Part shown: positions 34,201 through 42,433 of the stretch, one piece after another
Numbering within the stretch: the stretch's first letter is position 1
Layout: every line of letters starts with the position of its first letter
Assembly (NCBI GenBank): GCA_000155435.1
Contig: DS990262.1
Span: forward strand, 657,062-721,061
DNA length: 64,000 nt
Source of the DNA: Clostridiales bacterium 1_7_47FAA
GTDB lineage: Bacteria > Bacillota > Clostridia > Lachnospirales > Lachnospiraceae
Direction of reading: 5' to 3'
Position numbers and translations under genes: made by a program
Notes under the pieces: generated by a model
What the model saw: the letters and a program-made list of their open reading frames with translations, nothing else
The model's database searches: none
Told to the model about the DNA's origin: nothing

Positions 34201-34983
34201 ATGGCGCAGTTGGAGTTGTTAAATCTATCTGTCCACTTTGGCGGGGTCAAAGCGGTCCAGAACGTGTCTATCCGGGTGGAACAAGGGGAATTCAGGGGGC
34301 TGATCGGTCCCAATGGCGCCGGCAAGACAACGGTATTTAATGCAATCACCGGAGTGGTACAGCCCACGGCAGGGGAGGTATATTTTCAGGGGCAGAGGCT
34401 CAATGGAATCCGCGCAGACAAGATTGCCCATATGGGCATTGCGCGTACATTTCAAAATATCCGTATCTACCCAAAGATGACGGCAGCTGAAAACGTGGCA
34501 ATTGGCCTGGACAGCTACCCATCCTACAATGCCCTGTCGGCCATGCTGCGCCTTCCGCATGTGGTTAAAAGGGACAAGGAGATAAAAAGACTCAGTTTGG
34601 AGTATCTGGACAAGGTTGGAATCCTTGAATATAAGGATTACGAGGCAGGGGCCCTTCCCTATGGACTGCAGCGGAAGCTGGAGATTGCCCGTGCACTGGC
34701 AACAAAGCCGAAGCTTCTGTTCCTGGACGAGCCGGCAGCCGGTATGAACACCAATGAGAGTATTGAGCTGGTTTCTTTCCTGAAGGACCTTCATCAGAAT
34801 AATGACGGACTGACCATTGTGCTGATTGAGCATCATCTGGAGGTGGTAATGGAAGTATGCCAGCATATTGACGTACTGAATCTGGGCACCATGCTGGCAT
34901 CAGGAACTCCGGATGAAATCCAGAAGAATCCCGATGTGATTAAGGCCTACCTTGGAGAGAGGAGGAAGAGGAATGGAAAATAG
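34201..34983 (+). CDS. LivG-type ABC ATPase
   Basis: A 260-residue ATP-binding subunit with Walker A 'GPNGAGKTT' (about residues 38-46), a LivG-type long insert after 'RTFQNIRIYPKMTAAENV', the signature region 'LPYGLQRKLEIARALA', Walker B 'LLFLDEP' and the H-loop 'IVLIEHHLEVVM'. Works as a heterodimer with the following LivF-type protein to power uptake. The signature reads YGLQRKLE in place of the usual LSGGQ, as is common in this subfamily. Confidence 0.93.
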   Translation: MAQLELLNLSVHFGGVKAVQNVSIRVEQGEFRGLIGPNGAGKTTVFNAITGVVQPTAGEVYFQGQRLNGIRADKIAHMGIARTFQNIRIYPKMTAAENVAIGLDSYPSYNALSAMLRLPHVVKRDKEIKRLSLEYLDKVGILEYKDYEAGALPYGLQRKLEIARALATKPKLLFLDEPAAGMNTNESIELVSFLKDLHQNNDGLTIVLIEHHLEVVMEVCQHIDVLNLGTMLASGTPDEIQKNPDVIKAYLGERRKRNGK

Positions 34984-35698
34984 GCAGAGTATGGTAAAGG
35001 TGGAAGACCTGGAGGTGTTTTATGGCGGGATTCAGGCAATCCACGGCATTTCCCTGGAAGTATTCCAGGGGGAGATGGTGGCCATCATCGGCGCAAATGG
35101 CGCGGGGAAATCCACCCTGCTCAAAACACTGGCTGGTGATAAGGATTACCGTTCAGGAACCATTACCTTCCAGGGACAGCCGCTGCCGTCCAAATCGCAT
35201 CAGTTTGTAGAAAGGGGAATCAGCCTGGTTCCGGAGGGAAGAAAGATTTTTGTTAACCTGACAGTCCGTGATAACCTGATGGTGGGGGCGTATGCGGTCA
35301 AACAGCGTTCCGTGATCCCTGAGCGCTTAGAGGAGGTCTACAACCTTTTTCCAAGACTTAAGGAGAGGGAAAAACAGATGGGAGGAACCCTGTCAGGCGG
35401 GGAGCAGCAGATGCTGGCAGTGGGGCGCGCCATGATGGCATCCCCCAAGCTGATGATGTTAGATGAACCGTCACTGGGGCTGGCGCCTATTATTATTGAT
35501 GAAATGTTTGATAAGTTCAAACAGATTAATAAGAAACACGGGACAACCATGATAATCGTGGAACAGAACGCGCAGCTGGCCCTGGAGACAGCCCACAGGG
35601 GGTACGTGCTGAATGTGGGAAAGATACAGATGGAGGGAGAGGGCCAGAAACTGCTGGATGATCCCAGGATTCAGGAAGCATATCTGGGCTTTAAGTAA
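34973..35698 (+). CDS. LivF-type ABC ATPase
   Basis: A 241-residue ATP-binding subunit: Walker A 'GANGAGKSTLLK', Q-loop region 'GISLVPEGRKIFVNLTVRDNL', signature 'LSGGEQQMLAVGRAMM', Walker B 'LMMLDEPSLGL' and 'IIVEQNAQLALE'. The ATG at 34973 (MENRQSMVKV) overlaps the livG-type stop by 11 bp and follows AGAGGAGG, so the two ATPases are translationally coupled. Confidence 0.93.
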   Translation: MENRQSMVKVEDLEVFYGGIQAIHGISLEVFQGEMVAIIGANGAGKSTLLKTLAGDKDYRSGTITFQGQPLPSKSHQFVERGISLVPEGRKIFVNLTVRDNLMVGAYAVKQRSVIPERLEEVYNLFPRLKEREKQMGGTLSGGEQQMLAVGRAMMASPKLMMLDEPSLGLAPIIIDEMFDKFKQINKKHGTTMIIVEQNAQLALETAHRGYVLNVGKIQMEGEGQKLLDDPRIQEAYLGFK

Positions 35699-35722
35699 AA
35701 TAGTGGGAGATGAGGTGTGTAT

Positions 35723-37156
35723 ATGACATTGGACTATTTGATCCACAGCGCTTATGTGGTAACCATGGAAGGGCCGGGGACGGGTATTATCAATCATGGC
35801 GCAGTAGGAATCAAGGATAATAAGATTATGGCAGTAGGTGAAAGCAGCCAGATACGCGGACAATACAGCGCCCACAGGGAGATTGACGCTTCCGGCAAAG
35901 CCATCCTTCCCGGCTTTGTGGATGTCCATATGCATACAGGGGATACGATTTTCCGCGGCTGCGCCCAGGATTTACCGGGAAAGGACTGGATGTTTAAAGG
36001 TATCCTTCCGCTACTCAGTCATGCGGGAACCGAGGATATCCGCAGGGGATCCATGGTTAATATCGTGGAGGCGCTTAAAACAGGAACCACAACCTTTGGG
36101 GACTTCTATTATCCTATGACGGAACTGGTCAGGAATCATGTCGAACTGGGGACAAGGGCGGTGGTCAGCAGCATGATTAACCAATTGCCTCCGGATACCT
36201 CGGGAATTGATGTCACGGTTCCCTATCCTCTGGATCCGGCTATCGGGGAAGTAAAACTGAGGGATAACATCCAGCTGGTCGAGCAGTATCATGAAAGTCA
36301 GAATGGGCGGATCCAGTGCCGGTTCGGCCCTCATGCGCCTGATATGTGTACCACGGAGATGCTGCAGGAAATCAAGGCGCTGGGTGACCGGTATGGGGTG
36401 AATTTCTTTACCCATCTTTCCCAAAGCCCGAAGGAGAACAACCAGGTCATGATGCGTTCTGGGATGAGGCCCACGGACCTGCTGGATAAGCTGGGGTACT
36501 TAAACCGCCGCCTGCTGGCCGCCCATATGACCTACGCAACAGACCAGGAAGTGGAGCGCGTTGCAAAATCAGGCGCTGCATTTGCATTCTGCTGCAACAG
36601 TCTGTGTATCATTGACGGTGAACTGCCCAAGGGGGAACTGTTTGCCAAATATGGGGGCCGTGTTGGATTCGGTACGGATCAGGCGCCAGGGAACAACTGT
36701 AATATCATGTTTAATGAGATGAAAGTGGCATCCCTGCTCCACAAATTGAAGAATGAAGATCCCACTGCAATGCCGGCATGGAAGGTCCTGCGCATGGCTA
36801 CCATTGAAGCTGCCCAGGCCCTGTGCCTGGAAGAGAAGGTGGGGTCGCTGAAGGAAGGCAAGCTGGCCGACCTTATCATCGTGGATTTAAGTGCGCCTCA
36901 GCTGAATCCCATTATGGAGGCGCCGGTGCGCAATCTTATACCGAACCTGGTTTATGCGGCCCGGGGGAACGAGGTTGAGTCAGTTATGATTGACGGAAGA
37001 TTTGTGGTGGAGGATCATGAGCTGAAAACAGCGGATGAAAAGCAGATACTTTGTCAGGCGGCAGAATCCGCTGCCCGGATCCAAAAAGAACTGGGGGAAA
37101 ATCCATGGGCCAATGACCTTCCTCTTGCCAGATGGACCCAGGAAGGATATTACTAA
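35723..37156 (+). CDS. TRZ/ATZ-family aminohydrolase
   Basis: A 477-residue amidohydrolase of the family that holds atrazine/melamine hydrolases, guanine deaminase and MTA/SAH deaminase; they remove an amino group or halide from an N-heterocycle. Metal ligands: 'FVDVHMHTGDTIFRGCAQDLPGKDW' (His69, His71), 'NFFTHLSQSP', 'LLAAHMTYA' and Asp in 'VGFGTDQAPGNNCNIMFNEMK'. The first motif carries DxPGKDW where MTA/SAH deaminases usually have D.P...WL, so specificity is open. ATG 35723 is preferred over an in-frame GTG six bases earlier. Follows the ABC genes by 24 bp and is probably co-transcribed. Confidence 0.83.
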   Translation: MTLDYLIHSAYVVTMEGPGTGIINHGAVGIKDNKIMAVGESSQIRGQYSAHREIDASGKAILPGFVDVHMHTGDTIFRGCAQDLPGKDWMFKGILPLLSHAGTEDIRRGSMVNIVEALKTGTTTFGDFYYPMTELVRNHVELGTRAVVSSMINQLPPDTSGIDVTVPYPLDPAIGEVKLRDNIQLVEQYHESQNGRIQCRFGPHAPDMCTTEMLQEIKALGDRYGVNFFTHLSQSPKENNQVMMRSGMRPTDLLDKLGYLNRRLLAAHMTYATDQEVERVAKSGAAFAFCCNSLCIIDGELPKGELFAKYGGRVGFGTDQAPGNNCNIMFNEMKVASLLHKLKNEDPTAMPAWKVLRMATIEAAQALCLEEKVGSLKEGKLADLIIVDLSAPQLNPIMEAPVRNLIPNLVYAARGNEVESVMIDGRFVVEDHELKTADEKQILCQAAESAARIQKELGENPWANDLPLARWTQEGYY

Positions 37157-37261
37157 ACCCAGGCAGCATTGACCAGGGAAACAGGGCCGGGAATCAGAAC
37201 CGGGGAAATAGCCCAGGCAAATGGACCCAAGGAAATAGAATCAGGAAAGTGAGGAATTAAT

Positions 37262-38359
37262 ATGTCGTTTGTAATACCTGAATACCACCATCCGGATTTC
37301 AGTCTTTTGCAATTTACAGAGGCGCCGGATGCGGCATATGAAGTGGTGGATAAGGATGGGGTTGCACCGGACTATTTTCACAGTACATCCATGTATCCGG
37401 AGTATTTTAAGATTAACGGAAAATGGTTACTGGCAGGGGAGAGCCGTATGGATTCCAGCGTGGTCATCTGTGACGACGGCCATCTGGAAGTGGTGGAGAA
37501 CAGGAACCTGAAAAAGGGAGATAAGGTGATTCTGGGGCGCAGTGAGAAGTGCGAAGAAGGTATCTACATGCATTGCGGCGGCTTCATGACAGAAGAAGAA
37601 AAAACAGATGACCAGTTCGTGTTCCGTCAGGGAAGAAGCAGGGAGACATCATATGCAAGGGACTATGACAATCTCTTTGAACTTCTGCGCTATGAAAGGG
37701 AACATGGCAATATACTGTGGGTAATGGGGCCGGCATTTTCTTTTGACCATGATGCACGTGCAGCAATGCAGGCGCTGGTAGATAATGGTTATGCCCATGG
37801 CCTGATGGCGGGAAATGCCCTTGCAACCCATGATCTGGAGGGAGCGCTTCTTCATACTGCCCTGGGACAGGATATATATACCCAGGCGTGTCAGCCGAAT
37901 GGGCATTATAATCATCTGGATGTAATCAATAAGGTGAGGCGCAGCGGCTCCATTCCGCAATTCATTGAGGACTACAATATAGATAACGGTATTATATACA
38001 GCTGTGTTAAAAATAAGGTGCCCATCGTGCTTACGGGTTCAATCAGGGATGATGGTCCGCTGCCTGAGGTGATTGGGGATGCTTATGAGGGGCAGGGGGC
38101 AATGCGTAATCTGGTGCGTAAATCCACTTGCGTTGTGTGCCTGGCTACCATGCTGCACACCATTGCCACCGGCAACATGACCCCGTCCTTCCGGGTCATG
38201 CATGATGGGACCATACGTCCGGTTTACCTGTATACGGTAGATGCGGATGAGTTTGTGGTAAATAAACTGCTGGACAGGGGGAGCCTGTCAGCCACCACCA
38301 TTGTCACCAATGTCCAGGACTTTATTGCAATTGTTGCAAAGGGACTGGGAGTGATGTAG
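37262..38359 (+). CDS. archaeal-type ornithine cyclodeaminase, LOR/SDH domain protein
   Basis: A 365-residue stand-alone LOR/SDH-type protein. Residues about 35-110 match the small N-terminal barrel ('PDYFHSTSMYPEYFKINGKWL'), and about 150-365 the NAD-binding core: 'WVMGPAFSFDHDARAAMQALVDNGYAHGLMAGNALATHDLEGALLHTALG', 'VPIVLTGSIRDDGPLPEV', 'CLATMLHTIATGNM' and 'LLDRGSLSATTIVTNVQDFI'. This matches methanogen ornithine cyclodeaminase and the C-terminal region of cyanobacterial AgrE/ArgZ, unrelated in fold to the common bacterial OCD/mu-crystallin. The archaeal enzyme turns ornithine into proline and ammonia with NAD+. The arginine-dihydrolase domain of AgrE is absent. Last gene of the locus. 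Confidence 0.75.
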   Translation: MSFVIPEYHHPDFSLLQFTEAPDAAYEVVDKDGVAPDYFHSTSMYPEYFKINGKWLLAGESRMDSSVVICDDGHLEVVENRNLKKGDKVILGRSEKCEEGIYMHCGGFMTEEEKTDDQFVFRQGRSRETSYARDYDNLFELLRYEREHGNILWVMGPAFSFDHDARAAMQALVDNGYAHGLMAGNALATHDLEGALLHTALGQDIYTQACQPNGHYNHLDVINKVRRSGSIPQFIEDYNIDNGIIYSCVKNKVPIVLTGSIRDDGPLPEVIGDAYEGQGAMRNLVRKSTCVVCLATMLHTIATGNMTPSFRVMHDGTIRPVYLYTVDADEFVVNKLLDRGSLSATTIVTNVQDFIAIVAKGLGVM

Positions 38360-38388
38360 GGACAGGGGGAGCAATCGGGTATATGATT

Positions 38389-38433
38389 AAGAAACAGGGG
38401 ATATGGTGGTAAGCCAGACCTGTTTCTTTTTTA
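38389..38433 (+). terminator. terminator of the amidohydrolase-ABC locus
   Basis: AAGAAACAGG pairs with CCTGTTTCTT over a 20-nt loop and ends in a T run. Confidence 0.85.
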
Positions 38434-38440
38434 TTTGTAT

Positions 38441-38468
38441 TTGCATTTTCCCCAAAATTGTTGATAAT
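38441..38468 (+). promoter_or_regulatory. possible promoter of dgt
   Basis: TTGCAT and GATAAT are 16 bp apart, about 30 bp before the ATG at 38500. Confidence 0.4.
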
Positions 38469-38499
38469 AGAGTATAGAAAAGAAAAAGGAGACAACCCC

Positions 38500-39906
38500 A
38501 TGAACTGGACAACCCTGCTTTGTGATGACCGTATCCGAAGCTATAAGAAATCATCCTCCACCGACTTGCGCACTGAGTTTGAGAAGGATTACCACCGCAT
38601 TATCGGAAGCGCCTCCTTCCGCCGCCTTCAGGATAAGACCCAGGTCTTTCCGTTGGACCGCAGCGATTTTGTCAGGACCAGGCTTACCCATTCCCTTGAG
38701 GTCTCCTCCCTGGCCAAGTCCCTGGGGCAGAATATATCCGAGAGCATACGGGTGAATGTGAAGGACGATACCTTCCTGCCGGAGCATAAGGCGGCAGTGT
38801 GTGACATACTCCAGTGTGCCGGGCTGATCCACGATATCGGGAACCCGCCCTTCGGACATTTTGGGGAAACCTCCATACAGGACTGGTTTAAACAGAATCT
38901 GGGGCGGCTTATGTTTAAGGGACAGCCCATAAGTGATATCCTTAAGCCCCAGATGCTGCAGGACTTTTATCATTTTGAGGGCAATACCCAGGCCTTCCGC
39001 GTGGTGACCAGGCTGCATTTCCTGGTGGATGAGCATGGTATGAACCTGACCAAGGCGCTGCTTGGGACCATCATCAAGTATCCTGTGTCCTCCCTTGGGA
39101 TAGATAAGAAAAGCGGCAATATCAGGACAAAGAAGATGGGATATTTCTATGCGGATAAAGACAATTTTGAAGATGTGCAGCGCTCCACAGGGACCTTTGG
39201 CATGAGGCATCCCCTGACCTTCCTTCTGGAGGCGGCAGATGATATTGCGTATAAGACCGCGGATATAGAGGATGCGGTGAAAAAGGGCTGCATTTCCTAT
39301 GAAAGGCTGTTGCAGGAGCTGAAAGGTTTCCGGCCGGGGCAGCAGACGGAGCAGTACCAGCGGATTGTTTCCTGGCTGGAGGAGCGCTTTGGCAAGGGCG
39401 TGCAGAGGGATTACAGCCGCCCGGACCTGTATGCGGTGCAGAACTGGGTAATCAGCGCCCAAGGGCAGATGATTGCCGGGGTGACGGACTGCTTTACTGA
39501 GAATTATGACGCTGTCATGGATGGAAGTTATGGGAAGGATATGTTTGCCGGAACCGGCGTGGAGCTTCTGATGGACGCCCTGGGGGATATCGCCTTCCGC
39601 TATGCCTTCGACACCAGGCCCATACTAAAACTGGAGATAGCCGCCCAGACCATTTTCAGCTTCCTGCTGGAGCGGTTTGTGGACGCGGTCATCCCCTGGG
39701 ATACGGACCTGCCCATGACACAGGTGCAGGATAAGATGGTTTCCCTTATTTCCGATAATTATAAGAAGATTTATTCCATCTGTTCAAAGGATAAGGATGA
39801 GGCGGAGAAGCTGTACCTGCGCCTGCTGCTGGTGACGGATTATATCTGCGGCATGACGGACAGTTATGCCAAGGATCTGTACCAGGAACTGAATGGGATT
39901 GTATGA
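38500..39906 (+). CDS. dgt: dGTPase-family deoxynucleotide triphosphohydrolase
   Basis: A 468-residue HD-domain enzyme that cleaves dNTPs, classically dGTP, to nucleoside and triphosphate. Metal ligands: His64 in 'RTRLTHSLEVS', His111-Asp112 in 'GLIHDIGNPPFGHFGE' and a later Asp in 'LLEAADDIAYKTADIEDAV'. The start 'RSYKKSSSTDLRTEFEKDYHRIIGSASFRRLQDKTQVFP' is typical of the long dGTPase group. The ATG at 38500 follows AAAAGGAG; in-frame upstream codons lie in the promoter region. The last codons (TGGGATTGTATG) resemble the unit of the repeat that begins 17 bp after the stop. Confidence 0.9.
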   Translation: MNWTTLLCDDRIRSYKKSSSTDLRTEFEKDYHRIIGSASFRRLQDKTQVFPLDRSDFVRTRLTHSLEVSSLAKSLGQNISESIRVNVKDDTFLPEHKAAVCDILQCAGLIHDIGNPPFGHFGETSIQDWFKQNLGRLMFKGQPISDILKPQMLQDFYHFEGNTQAFRVVTRLHFLVDEHGMNLTKALLGTIIKYPVSSLGIDKKSGNIRTKKMGYFYADKDNFEDVQRSTGTFGMRHPLTFLLEAADDIAYKTADIEDAVKKGCISYERLLQELKGFRPGQQTEQYQRIVSWLEERFGKGVQRDYSRPDLYAVQNWVISAQGQMIAGVTDCFTENYDAVMDGSYGKDMFAGTGVELLMDALGDIAFRYAFDTRPILKLEIAAQTIFSFLLERFVDAVIPWDTDLPMTQVQDKMVSLISDNYKKIYSICSKDKDEAEKLYLRLLLVTDYICGMTDSYAKDLYQELNGIV

Positions 39907-39923
39907 GGCTGTGAAGGATTATA

Positions 39924-40094
39924 TGGGATTGTATGGTACTGCTGGGATTGTATGGTAGTATTGGAATTGCACGGTACTACTGGGATTGTATGGTGCTATA
40001 GGGATTGCATGGTACTACTGGGATTGTATGGTGCTATAGGGATTACATGGTACTACTGGGATTGTATGGTGCTATAGGGATTGCATGGTACTAT
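39924..40094 (+). repeat. 19-bp minisatellite, 9 copies
   Basis: Nine head-to-tail 19-mers of the form TGGGATTGTATGGTACTAC. From copy 4 on they alternate TGGGATTGTATGGTGCTAT with AGGGATTGCATGGTACTAC, a 38-bp higher-order unit. The array fills the spacer between dgt and the next gene and ends about 17 bp before that gene's ribosome site. Confidence 0.95.
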
Positions 40095-40126
40095 ATGGTA
40101 TAAATGAAATAGGGAGGACAGTGACC

Positions 40127-40537
40127 GTGAAGATAAGTAAAAACAGGCAGAGGATAGGATATCTGACAGCATTCATAATCCTCTTCCTCATTGAGGCAGC
40201 CATTGCGCTGTGGGTACATGACCGGTTTGTCCGCCCTTATATCGGGGATGTGCTGGTGGTGGTGCTGGTATATGTTTTTGTCCGGATTTTCTTTCCGTCC
40301 GGTATCCGGCATCTGGTATTATATGTGTTCCTGTTTGCAGCCTGCGTGGAAGTGCTGCAGTATTTCCATCTGGTGGAGACACTGGGACTTCAGGAGTTCA
40401 GGGCAGCCAGGATCATACTGGGGTCGGTATTTGACTTAAAGGACATTGCGTGCTATGGCGTGGGCTGCCTGGGGCTGTGGATGTTTGAGCGGCTTGGGCG
40501 GAGCCATGGGAAGATGACGGAAGAAGACAGGAGCTGA
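40127..40537 (+). CDS. DUF2809-like small membrane protein
   Basis: A 136-residue protein with four predicted membrane helices (about 10-28, 38-60, 65-85, 105-122) and the segment 'RFVRPYIGDVLVVVLVYVFVRIFFP', which fits the DUF2809 family. Function unknown. I chose GTG 40127 because AGGGAGGA is 8 nt upstream; the only in-frame ATG (40085) lies within the minisatellite. It ends 5 bp before the SorC-type regulator, so they may be co-transcribed. Confidence 0.6.
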   Translation: MKISKNRQRIGYLTAFIILFLIEAAIALWVHDRFVRPYIGDVLVVVLVYVFVRIFFPSGIRHLVLYVFLFAACVEVLQYFHLVETLGLQEFRAARIILGSVFDLKDIACYGVGCLGLWMFERLGRSHGKMTEEDRS

Positions 40538-40542
40538 TTTGC

Positions 40543-41490
40543 ATGGGCATTGCTGATAGTGATAAGAAGGTGGGCCGCCTGGTGGAGGTGGCCAGGATGT
40601 ATTATGAACAGGACCGGACACAGGGCGAGATTGCCGCGCATTACGGTATCTCCAGGCCCATGGTCAGCAAGCTTTTAAAGGAGGCCAGGGATACGGGGAT
40701 TGTGACCATCCGTATCCAGGCCCCGCAGATACGGGAAACCAGGCAGATATCCCTAATGGAACAGGTGGGAAGGAAGTTTGGGATTTACGGAGGCATGGTG
40801 ATACCGGACGGTTCCGGCGACCATGCAACCAATGCGGCGGTGGCAGAGGCGGCCATCAGTTTCCTGGAAGGCCTGGGAGAGGATAACCTGGGGATTGGCT
40901 GGGGCCATATCATCGGTGATGTGGTCAAATGCATGGAGCAGAAGGAGCGGCTGGTTCCGGTATGCACATCCGTATGTCCCCTGATTGGCAATGGCGGTGT
41001 GGGTCTTAAGAATTACCATTCCAATGAACTGGTGCGGGCCATTGCGGAGCACAGCGGCGCCCGGCCCGATTTTATCTATTCCCCGGCATCCGTATTGTCG
41101 GAGCAGGAGCTGCGTCTCATGAAATCCCTGGACAATTACCGGGAGGTCTGCCGGTCCTGGGAAAAGCTGGATGTGGCGCTTGTGAACATCGGCAACTTTC
41201 CCTCCACCCCTGATTTTGCATCGGAGGCCAGATATGGGGACAGGCTGTCCAGACAGAAGGCAGTGGGGAGGATCCTTAACTATTATATTGACGTGGAAGG
41301 CCAGGTCATCCGTTCGGACACGGACTATGCAATCCAGATTCCCCTGGAGCTTCTGGCAAAAACCAGGTATGCGGTTGGAATCTGTTCTGCCAATACCAGC
41401 CCAAAGGCGCTCAGGGGAGCGCTGAAGTCGGGATACATTAACCATATCCTTGCGCCGGAGCATGTTATCAGGGAAATGCTGGAACAGTAA
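40543..41490 (+). CDS. SorC/DeoR-type sugar-binding transcriptional regulator
   Basis: A 315-residue regulator with an N-terminal HTH (about residues 10-55, 'EVARMYYEQDRTQGEIAAHYGISRPMVSKLLKEARDTGIV') and a C-terminal sugar-bind domain (about 65-312, 'LGIGWGHIIGDVV', 'DYAIQIPLELL', 'VGICSANTSPKALRGALKSGYINHIL'). Family members (SorC, DeoR of B. subtilis, CggR) sense sugar phosphates. It is directly upstream of the dhaL-dhaK-aldolase operon, and matching palindromes lie just after it and at the dhaL start, so it is the likely regulator of that operon. Confidence 0.87.
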   Translation: MGIADSDKKVGRLVEVARMYYEQDRTQGEIAAHYGISRPMVSKLLKEARDTGIVTIRIQAPQIRETRQISLMEQVGRKFGIYGGMVIPDGSGDHATNAAVAEAAISFLEGLGEDNLGIGWGHIIGDVVKCMEQKERLVPVCTSVCPLIGNGGVGLKNYHSNELVRAIAEHSGARPDFIYSPASVLSEQELRLMKSLDNYREVCRSWEKLDVALVNIGNFPSTPDFASEARYGDRLSRQKAVGRILNYYIDVEGQVIRSDTDYAIQIPLELLAKTRYAVGICSANTSPKALRGALKSGYINHILAPEHVIREMLEQ

Positions 41491-41534
41491 ATCACGGGGA
41501 GATGCCCTGACGGGAAATAACAGACCATAGATGA

Positions 41535-41550
41535 AGTTACATATGTAACT
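41535..41550. promoter_or_regulatory. 16-bp palindrome, putative SorC-type operator 1
   Basis: AGTTACATATGTAACT is a perfect palindrome between the regulator stop and its terminator. The core GTTACATATG recurs at the dhaL start codon. Confidence 0.55.
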
Positions 41551-41551
41551 A

Positions 41552-41588
41552 AAAATGTGCAGTTTGTCATAGGAACTGCGCATTTTTT
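41552..41588 (+). terminator. terminator after the SorC-type regulator
   Basis: AAATGTGCAGTT pairs with AACTGCGCATTT (one G-U pair) and is followed by a T run. Confidence 0.85.
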
Positions 41589-41628
41589 GTGCATTTTATA
41601 AAAAATATGAATTTTAAACCAGATTAAA

Positions 41629-41657
41629 TTGACAAGTATGTCAGCGGATGATAATCT
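41629..41657 (+). promoter_or_regulatory. sigma-A promoter of dhaL-dhaK
   Basis: A perfect TTGACA lies 17 bp before TAATCT; transcription from about 41664 gives a 39-nt leader. Confidence 0.6.
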
Positions 41658-41695
41658 AAAACTATGGAATAATTGGGGAAAATGCGTGAAAGGAG

Positions 41696-41709
41696 GTTAC
41701 ATATGTTAC
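41696..41709. promoter_or_regulatory. palindrome over the dhaL start codon, putative operator 2
   Basis: GTTACATATGTTAC shares 10-12 bases with the palindrome at 41535-41550 and covers the end of the ribosome site and the ATG at 41703. A protein bound at both would flank the promoter. Confidence 0.45.
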
Positions 41710-42323
41710 TTACGAAACCGGAAATCATACAAATGTTCAAGAAGATAGCCCAGCTGTGGAATGAGAACAAGGACTATCTCAGCCAGATTGATTCCAGATT
41801 CGGGGACGGGGACCATGGCATCACAATCGGTAAGATAGCCAGCCTGATGGAGAAGAGCATAGAGGGCTGGGAAGACGACGACATGGAAACGTTCATCGAG
41901 GATTTGGGGGACAACACCATGGAGATTGGAGGCGGCAGCGCAGGACCGTTATACGGAACCATGATAGGGGGCCTGTCAGGACCGTTGGAGGGAAACAAAC
42001 CGATTGATGCAAAGATACTGAAGGAAATGTTTACCGAATGCCTGTCAGCCATGGAGGATATCACGACAGCGGGCATAGGGGATAAAACCATGATGGATGC
42101 CCTGATTCCCGCAGTGGATGCGGCCCAGAAGGCGCAGGACGATATCATGGCAATCCTGGAAGCGGCAAAGGAAGCGGCTGTCAGGGGAGCAAAGGAAAGC
42201 GAACAGTACGTATCCAAGTACGGAAGGGCCAGAAGCTATAAGGAGCAGACCATAGGAACACCAGATGCGGGGGCAGTGAGCACATCCCTGTTTTTTGCAG
42301 GTTTATGCGACGGACTGAAGTAG
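41703..42323 (+). CDS. dhaL: dihydroxyacetone kinase subunit L-like protein
   Basis: A 206-residue nucleotide-binding subunit. The Mg-ADP site is 'DSRFGDGDHGITIGKI' (Asp30, Asp35, Asp37) and the lid/phosphate region 'TMEIGGGSAGPLYGTMIGGLS'. DhaL works with DhaK to phosphorylate dihydroxyacetone or a related small ketose. In PTS-linked systems DhaM recharges the ADP; no dhaM is in the window, so the enzyme may use ATP or a distant DhaM. AAAGGAGG precedes ATG 41703. The order L then K is reversed relative to E. coli. Confidence 0.85.
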   Translation: MLLTKPEIIQMFKKIAQLWNENKDYLSQIDSRFGDGDHGITIGKIASLMEKSIEGWEDDDMETFIEDLGDNTMEIGGGSAGPLYGTMIGGLSGPLEGNKPIDAKILKEMFTECLSAMEDITTAGIGDKTMMDALIPAVDAAQKAQDDIMAILEAAKEAAVRGAKESEQYVSKYGRARSYKEQTIGTPDAGAVSTSLFFAGLCDGLK

Positions 42324-42433
42324 GATGTATCCAGTGTCTGTGCCTGGCGGCGCTGGCGCATGTCTAACAGGAATGATTAAACAGGCCTTGGTCAAAGACC
42401 TGTAAAAATGATAAATGGGAGAGGTAAAACAAT

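Noticed and set aside
37157-37261. Repeat element between the TRZ/ATZ and OCD-like genes
   Set aside because: CCAGGSAAA-like words recur, but spacing and sequence are irregular; too weak to call a repeat.
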